Assembly (NCBI GenBank): GCA_025331435.1
Contig: JAIWNI010000011.1
Span: 372,001 to 436,000, forward strand
DNA from: Choanephora cucurbitarum
Taxonomy: Eukaryota; Mucoromycota; Mucoromycetes; Mucorales; Choanephoraceae
Length of the DNA stretch: 64,000 nucleotides
Reading direction: 5' to 3'
Of this stretch, positions 46,604 through 59,743 are shown one piece after another. The notes under the pieces are model-generated. The model worked only from the letters and a program-made list of their open reading frames with translations. It ran no database searches and was not told the origin of the DNA. A program made the translations under genes and the position numbers. Positions within the stretch are counted from its first letter, which is position 1, and every line of letters begins with the position of its first letter.

Positions 46604-49600
46604 ATGTCTGAACCTCAGGTATAATGTCATTCAACTACTTTCTATTGTTAATATCTCTAAGTCAATACTCTATGCTTCAACTATAGGATATGGCTGTTGA
46701 CCAACAAGAGCTCGCCAACCACGAAGCTGTAATGTTAACATTATGCGAGAAAATACTATCATATAACTCATCACTACGCTATAGGATTCACCTCAAATTG
46801 TAGACGACAACGCGTATCAAGCAGACTCTGTAAATACAATAATAGCAAGAGCGAGTTGAAGCAGTTATTCATTACTCTTTATACAAAAACATAGGATATG
46901 GATTCACGTCTTAATTCTAAAGAATCAACACCTCTTCGCACTTTCAAAGAACCTTCTGCTGTAAGTGATGCTCACTTCTTCTTGTTTGAAAAAAGTCGCA
47001 GTTTATTAATATATGATGATGATAGTATGAGACACGAATTAAGCGATACCGATACCTTTTAGGTCAAACTGAATTGTTTGCTCACTTCTTGAATTTGAAA
47101 GATATTAAAGACGATGCTATGAAAGCAGTTTTAAAAGAAAAGGAACTTCAGAAATCAAATGCTGATGATGGGTAAAGAAGACAGCGTATGACAAACTACA
47201 TTCTTTTACTCATGTCAGGTTTTAGTTCAAGACGTAGAAGAAAGACAGAAAAAGAAGAAGATGAAGAAATCTTGAAAGACGAACAACAGGAAAATGAAGA
47301 CGAGACAACTGTATTTACACAATCACCTTCTTGTAAGTAAGCTTTCTTTAGACGACAACTGGAAGTTCTTATAGATATACTTCTTTAGACGTTACAGGAG
47401 GAACACTTCGTGAATATCAAATACAAGGTCTCAATTGGATGATTTCATTGTTTGAAAATGGTATCAACGGTATTCTTGCTGATGAAATGGTAAAAAAAAA
47501 AGAGAGAGAGAGAAATACTGCCAAAATAATAACTTATGCAATGGTTTGATTGTTAGGGTCTTGGTAAAACATTGCAGACAATTTCATTCTTGGGTTATTT
47601 AAAGCATGTAAGAGGCATCAAGGGTCCTCATCTTGTAGTTGTACCCAAATCCACCTTACACAACTGGCATAACGAATTCAAGAAATGGGTGCCTGATTTC
47701 AATGCCTTTGTTTTCCATGGCGATAAAGAGGCCAGAGTAAGCAAGCCACAACATAGACCTATTTGTCCTATTGCATACTTACATTTTGGAATTTTAGGCT
47801 CAATTGATTAAGGATCGTATTTTACCTGGTGATTTTGAAGTCTGTATCACTTCTTATGAGATCTGTCTATTGGAAAAAACTCAATTCAAGAAAGTCAAAT
47901 GGCAATATATTATTGTAGATGAAGCACACCGTATCAAGAACGAAAACTCCATGCTCTCTCAACTCGTCCGTATCCTTCAATCGAGAAACAGACTCTTGAT
48001 TACCGGTACTCCTCTCCAGAACAACCTGCATGAATTATGGGCTTTGCTCAACTTTTTATTGCCCGATGTCTTTAGTTCGTCTGAAGTGTTTGATGAATGG
48101 TTTGAAAAGCAAGGCGGTGACCAAAAGAAGGTAGTTGAGCAACTCCACAAGGTACTGAGACCCTTCTTGTTGCGTCGCATCAAATCCGATGTAGAAAAGT
48201 CGTTGCTTCCAAAGAAAGAAATCAATGTCTATGTACGCATGTCACCTATGCAGCGACAATGGTACCAGAAGATTTTAGAGAAGGACATTGATGCCATCAA
48301 TGGTGTAGGTGTCAACAAGCGCGAAGGAAAGACACGTCTGTTGAACATTGTGATGCAACTGAGAAAGTGCTGTAACCATCCTTATCTCTTTGATGGCGCA
48401 GAACCAGGACCACCTTTCACTACAGATCAGCACTTGGTCGATAATGCCGGTAAGATGGTTGTCTTGGATAAGCTGTTGAAGAAATGCAAGGCACAGGGAT
48501 CACGTGTTCTCTTGTTCAGTCAGATGAGTCGTGTGCTTGATATCTTGGAAGACTATTGTTGGTGGAAGGATTACCAATACTGCCGTATTGATGGTCAGAC
48601 CAGCCAAGAGGAACGTATCGATGCCATTGACGAATACAACCGACCTGGTAGTGATAAATTTATCTTTTTGTTGACTACGCGTGCCGGTGGTCTCGGTATC
48701 AACCTGACAACGGCCGATGTCGTTGTTCTCTATGACAGTGACTGGAACCCTCAAGTCGATCTTCAGGCCATGGATCGTGCTCATCGTATCGGTCAGACAA
48801 AACAGGTGTATGTCTTCCGATTCGTGACTGAGAATGCCATTGAAGAGAAGGTACTGGAACGTGCTGCTCAGAAGCTTCGTTTAGACCAGCTGGTCATTCA
48901 ACAAGGTCGTATGAACACAGGCCAAAAATCAAAGACAGCCTCCAAAGAGGATCTGTTGACCATGATTCAACATGGTGCTGAGAACATCTTTAAGGACGGC
49001 AATGAGAACGATGATACAACAGACGACATTGATGAGATCCTTCGTGTCGGTGAAGAAAAGACAGCTGAATTGAACAACAAGTACTCTAATCTCAACATCG
49101 ATGATCTCAAGAACTTCTCATCTGAAAGTGCTTATAAATGGGATGGTGAAGACTGGAGTCACAAGCGTAAGGCTGAAAGTGTCGGTCTCTCTTGGTTAGG
49201 TCCTGCCAAGCGTGAAAGAAAGGCTAACTATGCTGTGGATGATTACTATAAAGAAGCCTTGCGTACCAGTGCTCGTACTCCCTCCACAAAGGCACCTCGT
49301 CCCAAGAAATACAATATTGAGGATTTCCAATTTTTCCCTTCTCGTCTGGCTGAATTGAACGAACGCGATACACTCTATCTTAGAAAATCATTGGGCTACA
49401 AGATTCCACCTGTCAATGCTGAAGAAGGTGCTACAGAAGAAGACATCAAGCAGCTGGAACAGGAGCGTCAAGAAGAACAAAAGAAGATTGACCTTGCTGA
49501 GCCCTTGACGGAAGAAGAGGAAGAGGAACGTAAGGAGCTCTTTACCAAGGGTTTCTCTAACTGGAGTAAAAAAGATTTTGCCATCTTTATCAATGCATGT

Positions 49601-50247
49601 GCAAAATACGGCCGTAAAGACCTTCAGTCGATCACAGCTGAGCTTGAAGGCAAAACATTGGATGAAGTCAAGAAATATGCCAAGGTCTTTTGGTCTCGTT
49701 ACAAGGAGATTGCCGACTACGAAAGACATATCTCCAAGATTGAACGGGGTGAAAATGAACTGGAGAAACAGGCTGATATTCAAGGTCAATTGACTGAAAA
49801 GGTGCAGCGTCATCGTGTGCCTCTTCAACAACTCAAGATCCATTATACTCAGCCTACAAAGGGCAAGAACTACACAGAAGAGGAAGATCGTTTCCTGGTT
49901 GTGATGCTCGAGAAGTACGGCTATGGTACCGAGAATGTCTATGACCATATTCGTCGTGAGATCAAGCAATCTCCTCTTTTCCGTTTTGATTGGTTCCTCA
50001 AGTCCAGAACTTCTCAAGAAGTTGCCAGACGTTGTAATACCTTGATCAGTTTAATTCAAAAAGAAAATGCAGAACTTGAGGAAGCTGAAGAGAAAAAGGT
50101 AAATGAATGATGTGTTATTTATTTTAGGTAGCCAATGACTTACATATCCTATTCAAATAGCCTCAAGCAAAGAACAAAGGTGGTCGATCTAAATCAAGTA
50201 CACCTGTTGCCTCAGCTACTGCCACATCAAAATCAAAGCGTCGTTAA
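46604..50247 (+). CDS. ISWI-type chromatin-remodelling ATPase
   Basis: Ten exons (46604-46618, 46687-46728, 46785-46829, 46895-46960, 47026-47171, 47226-47332, 47389-47489, 47557-47736, 47798-50098, 50161-50247) encode 1029 residues. It has the SNF2 helicase core: [15 protein letters not shown] (Walker A), [10 protein letters not shown] (Walker B), [16 protein letters not shown], and the C-terminal lobe with [17 protein letters not shown] and DRAHRIGQ. The C-terminal part has the HAND, SANT ([21 protein letters not shown]) and SLIDE ([20 protein letters not shown]) domains that define ISWI. The N terminus before the ATPase contains the [21 protein letters not shown]utoN-like region. ISWI slides and spaces nucleosomes. 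The first four exons are tiny (5, 14, 15 and 22 codons), all phase 0. The last exon encodes a basic Ser/Lys tail. Confidence 0.95.
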
Positions 50248-50414
50248 ATTGATCAATAAAAAGCATTAGAATAACTCCTTTTTTTTTATAAACATGTAAC
50301 TTTTTGTAAGCGGGATATGAACATGTGAACTGTCAAAAAAAAAGTTTTCCTTATGTAACAAAAAATTTTTTTCACTTCTTTTTTATTGTTGCAATATACG
50401 TTAACAGATCAAGT

Positions 50415-51704
50415 ATGTCCGATCAAGCAGATGCCAACAGCGCTGTCTATGGTGTTCAACGCCAATTGCTTGCTATTTTCGATCCTGAGAATTTGAAAAA
50501 AGACAACTTTTTTCGTGAACTTGTCGAAAGAGATCCCGAACATTGTAAGATGATCGATCATGTCTTGGCTCATGTGCTGACTATTTCTTCTATTAAAAGG
50601 GGTTCCCATTAAAAAGCTTGGTCAAATCAAGCGATTCAAAGAAATTATAGAAGGAGACCTTTCCTTATTTGAGCAAGCTGCTGCTCTGAGTCCTGAAGAT
50701 TTCGAATTCAATGAAGCCAAGACACATTTGCGTCATATCAAGAAGCCTGAAGTCGAAGAAAAGAAGGAAGAAACCAAAAAGGTATTGACTGAAGAAGAAA
50801 AGGCTGAAAGAGAAGAGAGAAGATTGGCTCAGAAGAAGGAAGTCATGTTGAATCATTTTGAAGTACAAAACAAGCGTTCTATCTATACTGTAAGTAGTAT
50901 ACCCTGATTTGGATCCTATCTTGCAAGACTGATCATACGTAGAAAGGATTTAGTACTGAAGAAGGCGAGCAACCTACTGAAGCTGAATTAAAGGCTTTCT
51001 ATGGTAAATACGGCCGTGTCCTGACCATTCGTCTCCGTCGTGAAGATAATAAGCGCGATGGTGCTTTTAAGGGTAGTATCTTTGTTGAGTTTGAAACACC
51101 AGAGATTGCACAAAAGGCGGTAGAGGAAGCAACTGAATTCAAGACCTATAGCCTGAGCTCCATGATCAAGGCTGATTATGTAGAAATGAAGCGAATTGAA
51201 AAGTTTGGTGGTCAAGAACAAGACTTTGAGATCAGAAACTTCAATCACCGTCACTTGGTTGAATATGCTAATGCTAATGAGTATGGTTACAAAGAGATCA
51301 AGGAATTGATCAAAGAAGTCTATCCTCATGTGGGCCGTCTAGAACCTTTGGAAGGCGGCAAAAAGGGACGTGGAGTAGTGGAGATTTACAAATCGACACC
51401 CGAAGAGTTTTTAGCAAAACTGCCCGACCACAAGATCAAAGAAATCGAATTCTTTTTGGTTAGCTCAGATGCTCGTTCCCATTTCAACAAGATCCAAAAA
51501 GATGCACAGAAATTCCAGCGTGGCGGTCGAGGCGGTCGAGGTGGTCGAGGTGGTCGAGGTGGTCGAGGTGGTCGAGGTGGAGGACGCGGTGGAAAGAGAG
51601 ATAGTAAGGATAGAAAGAGAGAAAATGATAACCCAAATGAGGTTGAAGTAAGCAACAAACGTGCTCGTACGATCATTGAAGTGAAAACTGCTTCACCTCA
51701 GTAA
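50415..51704 (+). CDS. La protein (RNA-binding, Lhp1-like) with RGG tail
   Basis: Three exons (50415-50544, 50600-50889, 50943-51704) encode 393 residues. The La motif is at about residues 12-100 (QRQLLAIFDPENLKKDNF; HWVPIKKLGQIKRF, whose Trp codon is split by an intron). RRM1 follows (TEAELKAFYGKYGRVLTIRL... GSIFVEFETPE), then a second RRM-like or winged region (NANEYGYKEIKELIKEVYP). A C-terminal run of about eight RGG repeats and a basic tail (KRDSKDRKRE) completes it. La proteins bind the 3' oligo-U end of RNA polymerase III transcripts such as pre-tRNAs in the nucleus. The RGG run, encoded by a 9-bp tandem repeat, is not typical of Lhp1. The gene starts about 170 bp after the ISWI stop. 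Confidence 0.92.
51519..51592 (+). repeat. 9-bp tandem repeat encoding RGG motifs
   Basis: GGTCGAGGT (or GGTCGAGGC) repeated about seven times, in frame within the La gene. Uniform codon use in the array suggests recent expansion by slippage. Confidence 0.9.
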
Positions 51705-53354
51705 ACTTAATTTTTCTTGCTTCCATGATTGTTCCTTTTCTTTAAAGTTTGGTAGAACAATAGAAAGGAAGGAGGGATGATCGCTAATTCAGTTTCCCCC
51801 CCACTTTTGATTGTAAAAGAATAATAAAATGTATATTAAATTCTGTTTAAATTCAGATGTCCTTTTTTTGATAATTTACGATCCTTAATCTCGATTTGAT
51901 TAAATGAGATTGAGTCAGATCAAAAATGGAACTCATCTGTTTTATTAAAAAAGAAAGAGGCAAATCGAAAGTGTTTCAAATCTATTTATGCAATAGCTTA
52001 GTATGGGCAAATTAGAATCTTGCATGGCTGTATAAGTAGTGAGAAAGAGAGGGGGGTTTATTTTAGACAGAGTTTAATCTTTCTACCGCTTATGAGATAT
52101 GGATATTTAATTTCAGAAAGAGGGTGTACAATAATTTTGATAAAAATATTTTTTTTTAGTGACCCAATGAACAAAAAAAAATTTTTTTTTGTGATTTTCG
52201 GGTTAAAAACGAACATGAAAGCGCGCATCCCGAGGAGGTGAGTGGAAGATTATTTTTCTTTTTTTAAAAAATAGTAACAATGTGCAAAGGAATAGAAAAA
52301 AGGGAACAGTCGAAAACGTGATTGTCTGTGTGTCGCCTTGAAAAAGGCGATTGTCCAAGAATGAATAGCTAGGGTTCAGGTAAGCAGTGTCGTTGAATTA
52401 AAGCAATACAAACTAAGGCTTCTCCCCCTTTTTCCTTTTACTATCATAAAGAAACTGCTATATCTGCACACATGCAGCCTTACCAAATAAAAAGTCCGTC
52501 ATGGGGGTGATAAAAAAAAAAGATGAAATCAATCTCAACGTCATGCTGGCTAACAATATAAGAAAATGATAAAATAATTATTTTCTTTATATTTAATCAA
52601 TTCTAAAGCAAAAAGTCATTTAAGAAGTTAAATTAAAGTGAAGCAAATGTACAGAAATAAAGTAGTTCAAATTGTACAACACTTTTTACCCCTTCCCTCA
52701 GGGTAATATTACACAAGCTATCTAAATTAGTTAAGTCCGTCTATCAGGATAGACAGTATTCTTACTGGTTTAAGACTAGTGAATTAAGAAAAACAATGGG
52801 TATGAACCATGGCTTTGTTGATATAGGTGATACTTAAACTGAAGAAAAAAGCTTATCTTTTTCTTTTTATTGTAAGGAGTAGACTAAAATAAACGTGAAA
52901 GGGATTTGGGGGAACAATCAGCCAAAAAAGAACCCCATTCTTTTGTTTATGCATAAAAAAAACAGAGAGAACTTTCGATCGTTTGTAGCACGGTCCCTTT
53001 TCGAGATATACTTTGTTATGTTAACAAGCCTATATTAAATGTCAGGTTAGTTATGTAAGATAATGGGAAACATGTTAAAAATGGCAATGTTTAATTATAA
53101 GTGATTTTTTTTTTTTATTTTATTTCAAAATGAATAACATATAATGTGTGTATAATAATTTAATTTGTTCAAAATATTCAATATTTAAAATGAACTGATA
53201 ATAAGAATGGCAATGTATGTGTATATATGTATAAAAAAATGCGTCAACATCAAATCTATGATAGATAAATATAAATCATATAGAAAATGGAATAAGTTAA
53301 AACAAAAGGCATATTAAAGAAAAGAAAGCATAAAAGTGAAAGAAACATAAGTGT
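51705..53354. other. Convergent intergenic region, no gene
   Basis: About 1.65 kb of AT-rich sequence between the 3' ends of the La and zinc-finger genes. Only very short open frames; no structured RNA or repeat was recognised. Confidence 0.55.
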
Positions 53355-54155
53355 TTAAGGGAAACCATTGAAATAGAAATTATTGGCAGAAGGACTACTG
53401 GGAGTAGAAGCCTGCTTCTCATAGTGTGGATAAGGATGATGAATCCAGTCAATTCTTCTGTCAAGATGATGCTTCATAATCAAAGGGGGAGAGGAGACCT
53501 GCTTCTGGGGTGGAGAATAATAGAATGCCTTTTCACTTTCAGGAGTCATCACAGTTGAATTAGAAGATTGACTGCTAGCAGTGCTTGTAGAAGAGATAGA
53601 GGACCAGCCACGTCTATTGTTGTTGTCAGGAGAGTATGGAGCAGAGTAGAGTTCGTTTGTGTTGACCTCGATAGGAGAAGGAGGACGATAGTAAGTGTAC
53701 TGACTGTTGAATTGCTGTTGCTTTTGTTGTCTTTGCAATCTCTGTTGATATTGCTGGTATTCGTATTGTTGTTGGTAGAGGTGGTGGTAATGGTAATGGT
53801 GGTTTCGAGAACGAGAAGACATGTGTGTACGGTAGTGTTGCATCATGTTGTCTTGACGAGAGAACCTACTGGGACAACCGGGATATAAGCAATGGAAGTT
53901 CTTTTCACCAGTATGAATACGATGATGTCTAGCCAAGTGACCACTATAGAAACCAGAATAAGTCATTTGTTTGTCAATTTAATCAAATTTTTTTATCATG
54001 TACCTTGTTGTGAAACTCTTTTGACATCCAGGCTCTGTACAATGATATCTTCTTTTGGCTTTGATTTGATCCTTTTTGCAGTCAGTGTCATCATTCAACA
54101 GGTTGACAATGCGTCCCTTGGAGTTGGTGATATGCAAAGAAGGATGAGTCTTCAT
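53355..54155 (-). CDS. C2H2 zinc-finger transcription factor, Nrg1-like
   Basis: Two exons (54155-54004, 53943-53355) encode 246 residues. Splicing unites two C2H2 fingers: YHCTEPGCQKSFTT-SGHLARHHRIH, then FHCLYPGCPSRFSRQDNMMQHYRTH, linked by TGEKN. The SGHLARH and RFSRQDN...QHYRTH signatures match the Nrg1/Nrg2-type repressors of fungi (glucose repression and filamentation in yeasts). The C-terminal part is Gln/Tyr/His-rich and Ser-rich, without further domains. The intron is 60 nt and interrupts finger 1 exactly as GT...AG. The ATG at 54155 was chosen because upstream in-frame sequence has only non-ATG starts. Family assignment is strong for the fingers; regulatory targets are inferred only. 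Confidence 0.88.
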
Positions 54156-55894
54156 TAGAATTAAGCTGAGATAGTTAAAAATGAGAATTAGAGATGGAAC
54201 AATGGAAAGAAAAGAAATGAAACTGAGCAAAATCAAGTGCTATTTATACGAAAACCTTTTTTCTGTACCCCCCAAGAAAATAGGTTGCTCCCCCCCCTCC
54301 TGTTCTTGTTCTTTTGACCTCCGCACGCACTGATCTTTGTGTTGTTTAAAAACGTGGTCCGTCCGTTTCACAAATGTAACCCTGCAGAAAATAGGAGAGA
54401 AGGCTTACTTTCTATTGAGCTCTTTCCTTTTTGTAGAGTGTGATATTAAAAAACGTGATTCTCTCTTTCTTTCTTTCTATTCACGCTTTAATTTATTCTT
54501 GCTTTCATTTCTATCGTATCGAAATCACTCCCAAGTCTGTGCTTTTCCTCTTTTTTGTAGATAATATTGTTTATTGGACTAGTTTCAAGTTTATCCTTTT
54601 TCTCTCCTTAATGTACTATTTCTAAGGTGGGAAATCAGAATTCATAAAGATAAAAACGAAATAAGGTTTACTTCTTTACAGTATTCTATTTGAGATGTTT
54701 TAATTTCTTTTCTGTTTAATATTAATTTTCATCCGGTGATGTATTTTACTATTTTTGAAATACAATAAGGTTTTTAGTAGACAGTAAAAAGTGCTTCTTT
54801 TTTGAAAATCGATAGGCACAATATCAAATAAAATAACCAATCAGATAGATTCGGTTATAAAAAAAAAGTGACATGTTAAACTTGTCTTATACTAGAGAAT
54901 ATAAGCTATATTGACAATTGGAACTCTATAAAAAGTGATATTCATACTCCACTATATTTCTTCTTTAGAAATCTATCAAGATCAATTTCTAGTGACTTTA
55001 TAGAAGCATGAGACAAGAGATCATAAAGATGGACAAACACTCGTGGCCATAAAAGGCAAGAGGGTTTGACATGCATTGTCTACTTTTTTTAAAGGTATTG
55101 CATTGCAGTTGAATATAATCTGTCAAATTTGAAAAATGGAATAAAGACACATGCAATCGTCAATCGAAATTCTTAATACATCGAAATCTTTTTTATTTTT
55201 AAACTCTTTATGCACTGAAGGATACGAACATAAAAGCTTAGTGCTTATGTACTACAGTAATGCAAACTGTGAGTTTATAGAGAATATTACACAAACCCAT
55301 AAAAAAAATTTTTTTTAATAGACGTGTCATTATTTCTTTATTTGTTCATATCCCGTTTTCTTTATTATTATTTTTGGATAAGAGTTTAAAGCAAGTGATA
55401 AGAAAGACTTTTAAACGATGTCATCATCCTTGAGAGAACAACAAACAAACAAATAAATCCCTTAAGGCGTGTGTATTGAATCTGTGTATATATTTGGTAT
55501 AGTCCACACCATGTCAATTTCTATTTTATATTAAATATGGCGCAAGTTTTACCTGATAATTGCTTATCCACTGTATTTTCCCAAATGTTATCTGACTAAA
55601 ATACCTCAGATAGAGAGAAAAAAATGTAGAGGTACGGCTTGAGCCGCTTCTACTATTTTCTCATACAAAAATAAGAAACAAATCCCAATAAATAGGTTTA
55701 AGCTTAAAAAAATTTTTTTTAGCTTCATTTGCGTCATTTTGAATTAATGAAAAATACCAATCAAGATAACCAAACTTTAATGTAAAATAACCTTCTATAT
55801 TCGTCCTGCAGTACTTTTTTTTTTATTATTATTTTCTATGTTGATTTATGCAGAATCAACGGCATTATTGATTGGTACCCCACATTTTTTCTTT
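54156..55894. other. Intergenic region upstream of the zinc-finger gene
   Basis: About 1.7 kb of AT-rich DNA with a C-run near 54290 and CT-rich stretches. It presumably contains the zinc-finger gene promoter (minus) and the 3' flank of UPF2. No gene found. Confidence 0.55.
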
Positions 55895-58800
55895 TTACCA
55901 CCCAAAAGAGCCTCCGCCACCGCCCATCTGTAATACTTTCTTGCCTCGGAATTGCCCTTTGGACCTTGCTTTTTCCTCAGCAAAAGCTATTGTAGATAAC
56001 AGAAAAATGAGTCATCGAATCAAAAACCAAATCATTCTTAATTACCTTGTCTTGCAGCTGCCTCTTCTCTCTCTTCATAGTTCAAAACTAACTTCTTCAG
56101 CTGTTGCTGTTCTTCTCTTTCTGCCTCTTGTTTACTACGAGTGCTTACAGCAAGTACTGAATCAGAAGGCACTTGCATGATTTTCGTCTATCATTCAATT
56201 TAGTTGGGACTCTTTTTTAGATTAAACCAATCATTCTATTGAATTGTTCACTCACCTGTTGTCGGTTACCCTTCTTTGTCAAGAGGGTAAATGCCATCTT
56301 GCCTGTTTCGGCTCGATTCATTTCTTGGGCTATTGTACGACGATCTATTAAGAGAAAGAATGATTTCATTAAGGTTACACCAAACGACATAAAAATAACT
56401 CTTTTTCTTTTACCTTGTGAACCTCTCAGGTTCATAGGAATAGGCACGTCCAACATGGCTGTCTTCTTTTCGAATTTACGTGAATCGATACTGTCACTCA
56501 TCATCTTACTGAACTCACGCTCAAAGTCTTCTTCTTCTTCTCTTGATAGCTGTTGCTTGTTCTTCAAGACAACAACCTCATCTTCTTCTTCTTCCATCAA
56601 AGATTGATCTACCTCTACTTCCCCTGTAAACTCATCCTCATTGGTCACATCTTCTGGTTGTCCTGTTGCTCCTTCGTCATCACTTAGGGAAGAATCAGAC
56701 GCATCACTCTCCTCAAATCCATCTTCTGTCAAGGGCTTGCCTTCACTTCCTTGTACTGATCTCAATTGTTCAAGGAACATGCGGTCTACTGCTTCATTGG
56801 CTTCTTCATAGGTTGTCATGATACTCAGCTGAGGTCGGAGCATCTCCAGTGTGTCTGTGATCATAAAGTCTACATCCATAGGTGGCTTGTTTTTGCTCAG
56901 CACATACATCTATCGCAAAGTCAATTGGTTTGAAGACTCGTTTTCTTTTCCCTTATCTTACCTGGAAAAAGATCAAGAAATGATCTAACTTCTTTTTGGA
57001 AGATCCTCTATCGAAACACATGCCACATGTATCTAGTAATGTACAACATAGTCTAATACGGAAAAAGTCATTGGGCGCATCCATTGGACAAAATCGTTCT
57101 CTTGCAGGTCGACCAAACTCTATTCAACATAATCATTAAAAAAAATTATTTTAAGACAAATTCTTTTTTTTTTTACCATGACCAAAAGTAACAATGGAAT
57201 ACAGTGTATCGAAAACAAGAGGGGAATCAATCATACGGTAATTGTAGAGTTCACCTAGATATTTAGCTACGGCAATTCGTCTTTGATTGTGCTTAAAGAT
57301 GTTCTGTTCTAATCCGATACGAATCTCTTCTACCACAGCATCCACAATATGAACACCGAAATCGGAATGGTATCGATTGAGTCCACTGGCCAAGATAGCC
57401 ATCAAATGGATATTGCCAAACTTGACCTTCCATATCTTTTGGAAGATTTTGGTCATGATGTTCTGGATCTCAGGATCTTCCCAATGAAGTTTGCGCAGCT
57501 GCTTCAACACCTTATCTAGTGACTTCTTACACAGGTCTTCATGAATGAGTTTCCTAATATAGAGTTCCATAGGAGATCGCTCCTTTACTTGAATGGCAGG
57601 CTTGTCAGGAGGGTTGGCTTGGTAGTAGGCATTCTCTACCATCAGTGCATATCGACTGTCTAAATGTTGAACATTCTTCTTACGCATCACTGTCTCCAAC
57701 ATGCCTGCCATACGTGCATTGGTCTCTGGCGATCGAAATAAGAATCGACCACAGGTCTCTAGCAAGTTACAGACTACGTCAATGTTGTGATTGGTGAAAT
57801 CGTCCAATGCGATCTTGAATGAATGAAAGATGGTATGAGCAGGTGTCACTCGGAACTTGGTCAGTTCAGACAGAAATCGAATGTTTTTGATACGTGATTC
57901 TAACAGGTCTTGTGTCTTTTTTCGTTGAAGACCTTTGAATTCGTACGTCAAGGCAGCCAGGGCCATCTCGCCAATGTCAGGGAAATAGAGATTGAGGATG
58001 GCAATCAATCGGGAATAATAAGGGAGTAAGTCAAGACGTTGACGCTGTACATTGAGCAAGGTCTTCACGAGCTTCTTGCGTGCATTCTTGTTGTTCATGT
58101 AACAGAAATCAACGGCCACACTGTCGATCAGATCTCGGTTGGCACAGGTAGGTAAACGAGCTAGTAGACTGTCGAGTTGAACGCTTTGTGTAGAGGGCTT
58201 ATTGGCTTCATCAGTAGTGGTCTCATCCGCGTTCTCGATGGCTTCGTCAACCATGTCTGCTGGATCCATCAGATCATCCTCTTCCTCTTCTTCTTCTGTC
58301 ATGGGTGTTGACACACTTTCTTCTTTCTCAATCTCCTCTATTTTTTCCTCTTCTGTCTTTTCATCCTCTGTCTTCTTGGCCGGTTGCTGAGAGTCCAAAA
58401 AGACATCAGGTACCAAGATACGAAGATCAGGTAGGTCTTCATAGAATTTACGTGCATCTTCATCTTCCCAAATACCATTACTCACATTCTCCTTTCCGTC
58501 TGCAAACATATTAGCTGTACTGGCACTGACAATAGATGGTTTGGCGGTAGCTTCATCTACAGGAAGATCAGGCATGTCTTCATTCAGTGCATCAGAGAGT
58601 GTCTGTGTGTTATTCAAGAGCTTTTCATATGCCTTGGTTGCCTTCTCATGCTTCAACTTGGTCTCTTCCGATAATTCACCTCGAGAAAACAAGATTTCGT
58701 TGTTATGTCGATTCATCTTTTGGATCAGCTTGTGCATCTTGGTCAAATGAACACAGACTGTCTTGTAGTAATGCTGAAACAAGTTGGTCAAGAGCGCATG

Positions 58801-59743
58801 TGTGTCTGCCGTTATGACTGAATCGTGGTCGATGGTCGAGATCTCTTCCTGGTGTTGTTCAGCTGCAGCCTGTTGTTTTCTAGGCACAATGTTGAGTACG
58901 CTCTGTCCGTAATTCTTGAGGAATGAGGCAACAAGAGGCAGGTTAAGGTGATGTTCTGTATCGTTCGAGAGCATGTCCTTCAAGACTTTGTAGACAAAGC
59001 CGCCTTGTTCTACTGGTTTGGCGTTCTTTTTGTTGGAGGCATTTAATCCGGGTTGGGAACTGACTGGATCGCCAATCAATCCTGCAACAGCATCACGGTG
59101 GGTCTCTACACCACCCAGATTGACGGACGAAAGTGTAGGAATACCGTCTTCGACATACCGTAAGACACCCACAAGCCATAATTCACATACAATACGGAGG
59201 TAAGTACGTTGACGGATAATACGAGCTGTTTCTTCTTTTTCCCTTTGTTCAGGGCTAAGTGACGCTAAATATTGTTTTGTGGGCATCTGTAAGGTTTTGG
59301 CAAGCTGATAGGTCAATAGAGGTGTGAATGTGTTGGGAAATCGTTGATGAAGGGCTGATATCACCTAAGAGAATAAGGTGAGTGGTTTCACGTAGAAGTC
59401 AACGATAGCTTGTCACTTACTTCTACACAAGCAGCAATATCTACATTGGATTTGCATTTGGCCATGCCTTCCATAATACTGCTGACAATCTCTGAGATAT
59501 ATTTTTCAAGGTTGAGCTTGTTGATATCGTTCAACAGCTGTGTTCGCATGTCGACACCTAAAGAGGTTTTACATTTTTTGATAAAAGCCGTGTTCTTTTT
59601 GATATTGCTGTCGAGATTTTTTGGTGTTTCTATGGTTCGAAGGTGAGATTCCTTTCGGGTGCAACAACAATTCAATTACCTCCTTTTCCTTTCTCCCAAA
59701 CGAGTTTATTGAGTCTTCGAAGTTCTTTTTTGGTGTCGTCCAT
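55895..59743 (-). CDS. UPF2: UPF2 (NMD2), nonsense-mediated mRNA decay factor
   Basis: Eight exons (59743-59680, 59629-59421, 59364-57177, 57119-56962, 56909-56414, 56344-56256, 56187-56046, 55986-55895) encode 1145 residues. MIF4G-type helical repeats fill most of the protein (e.g. RTYLRIVCELWLVGVLRYV, KVLKDMLSNDTEHHLNLPL, ELTKFRVTPAHTIFHSFK; the third contains GRPARERFCPMDAPNDFFR and CCTLLDTCGMCF). An acidic stretch (EEEEEEDDLMDPADM) separates MIF4G units. The C terminus has the highly acidic region and the helical Upf1-binding element (RTIAQEMNRAETGKMAF). UPF2 bridges Upf3/EJC and Upf1 in the cytoplasm to trigger decay of mRNAs with premature stops. Length agrees with yeast Nmd2 (1089). 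All exon junctions keep the frame, and the protein ends in a Gly-rich SFGW tail. Confidence 0.95.

Noticed and set aside
51386..51676. Minus-strand proline-rich ORF opposite the La gene
   Set aside because: It is the antisense reading of the RGG-encoding tandem repeat.
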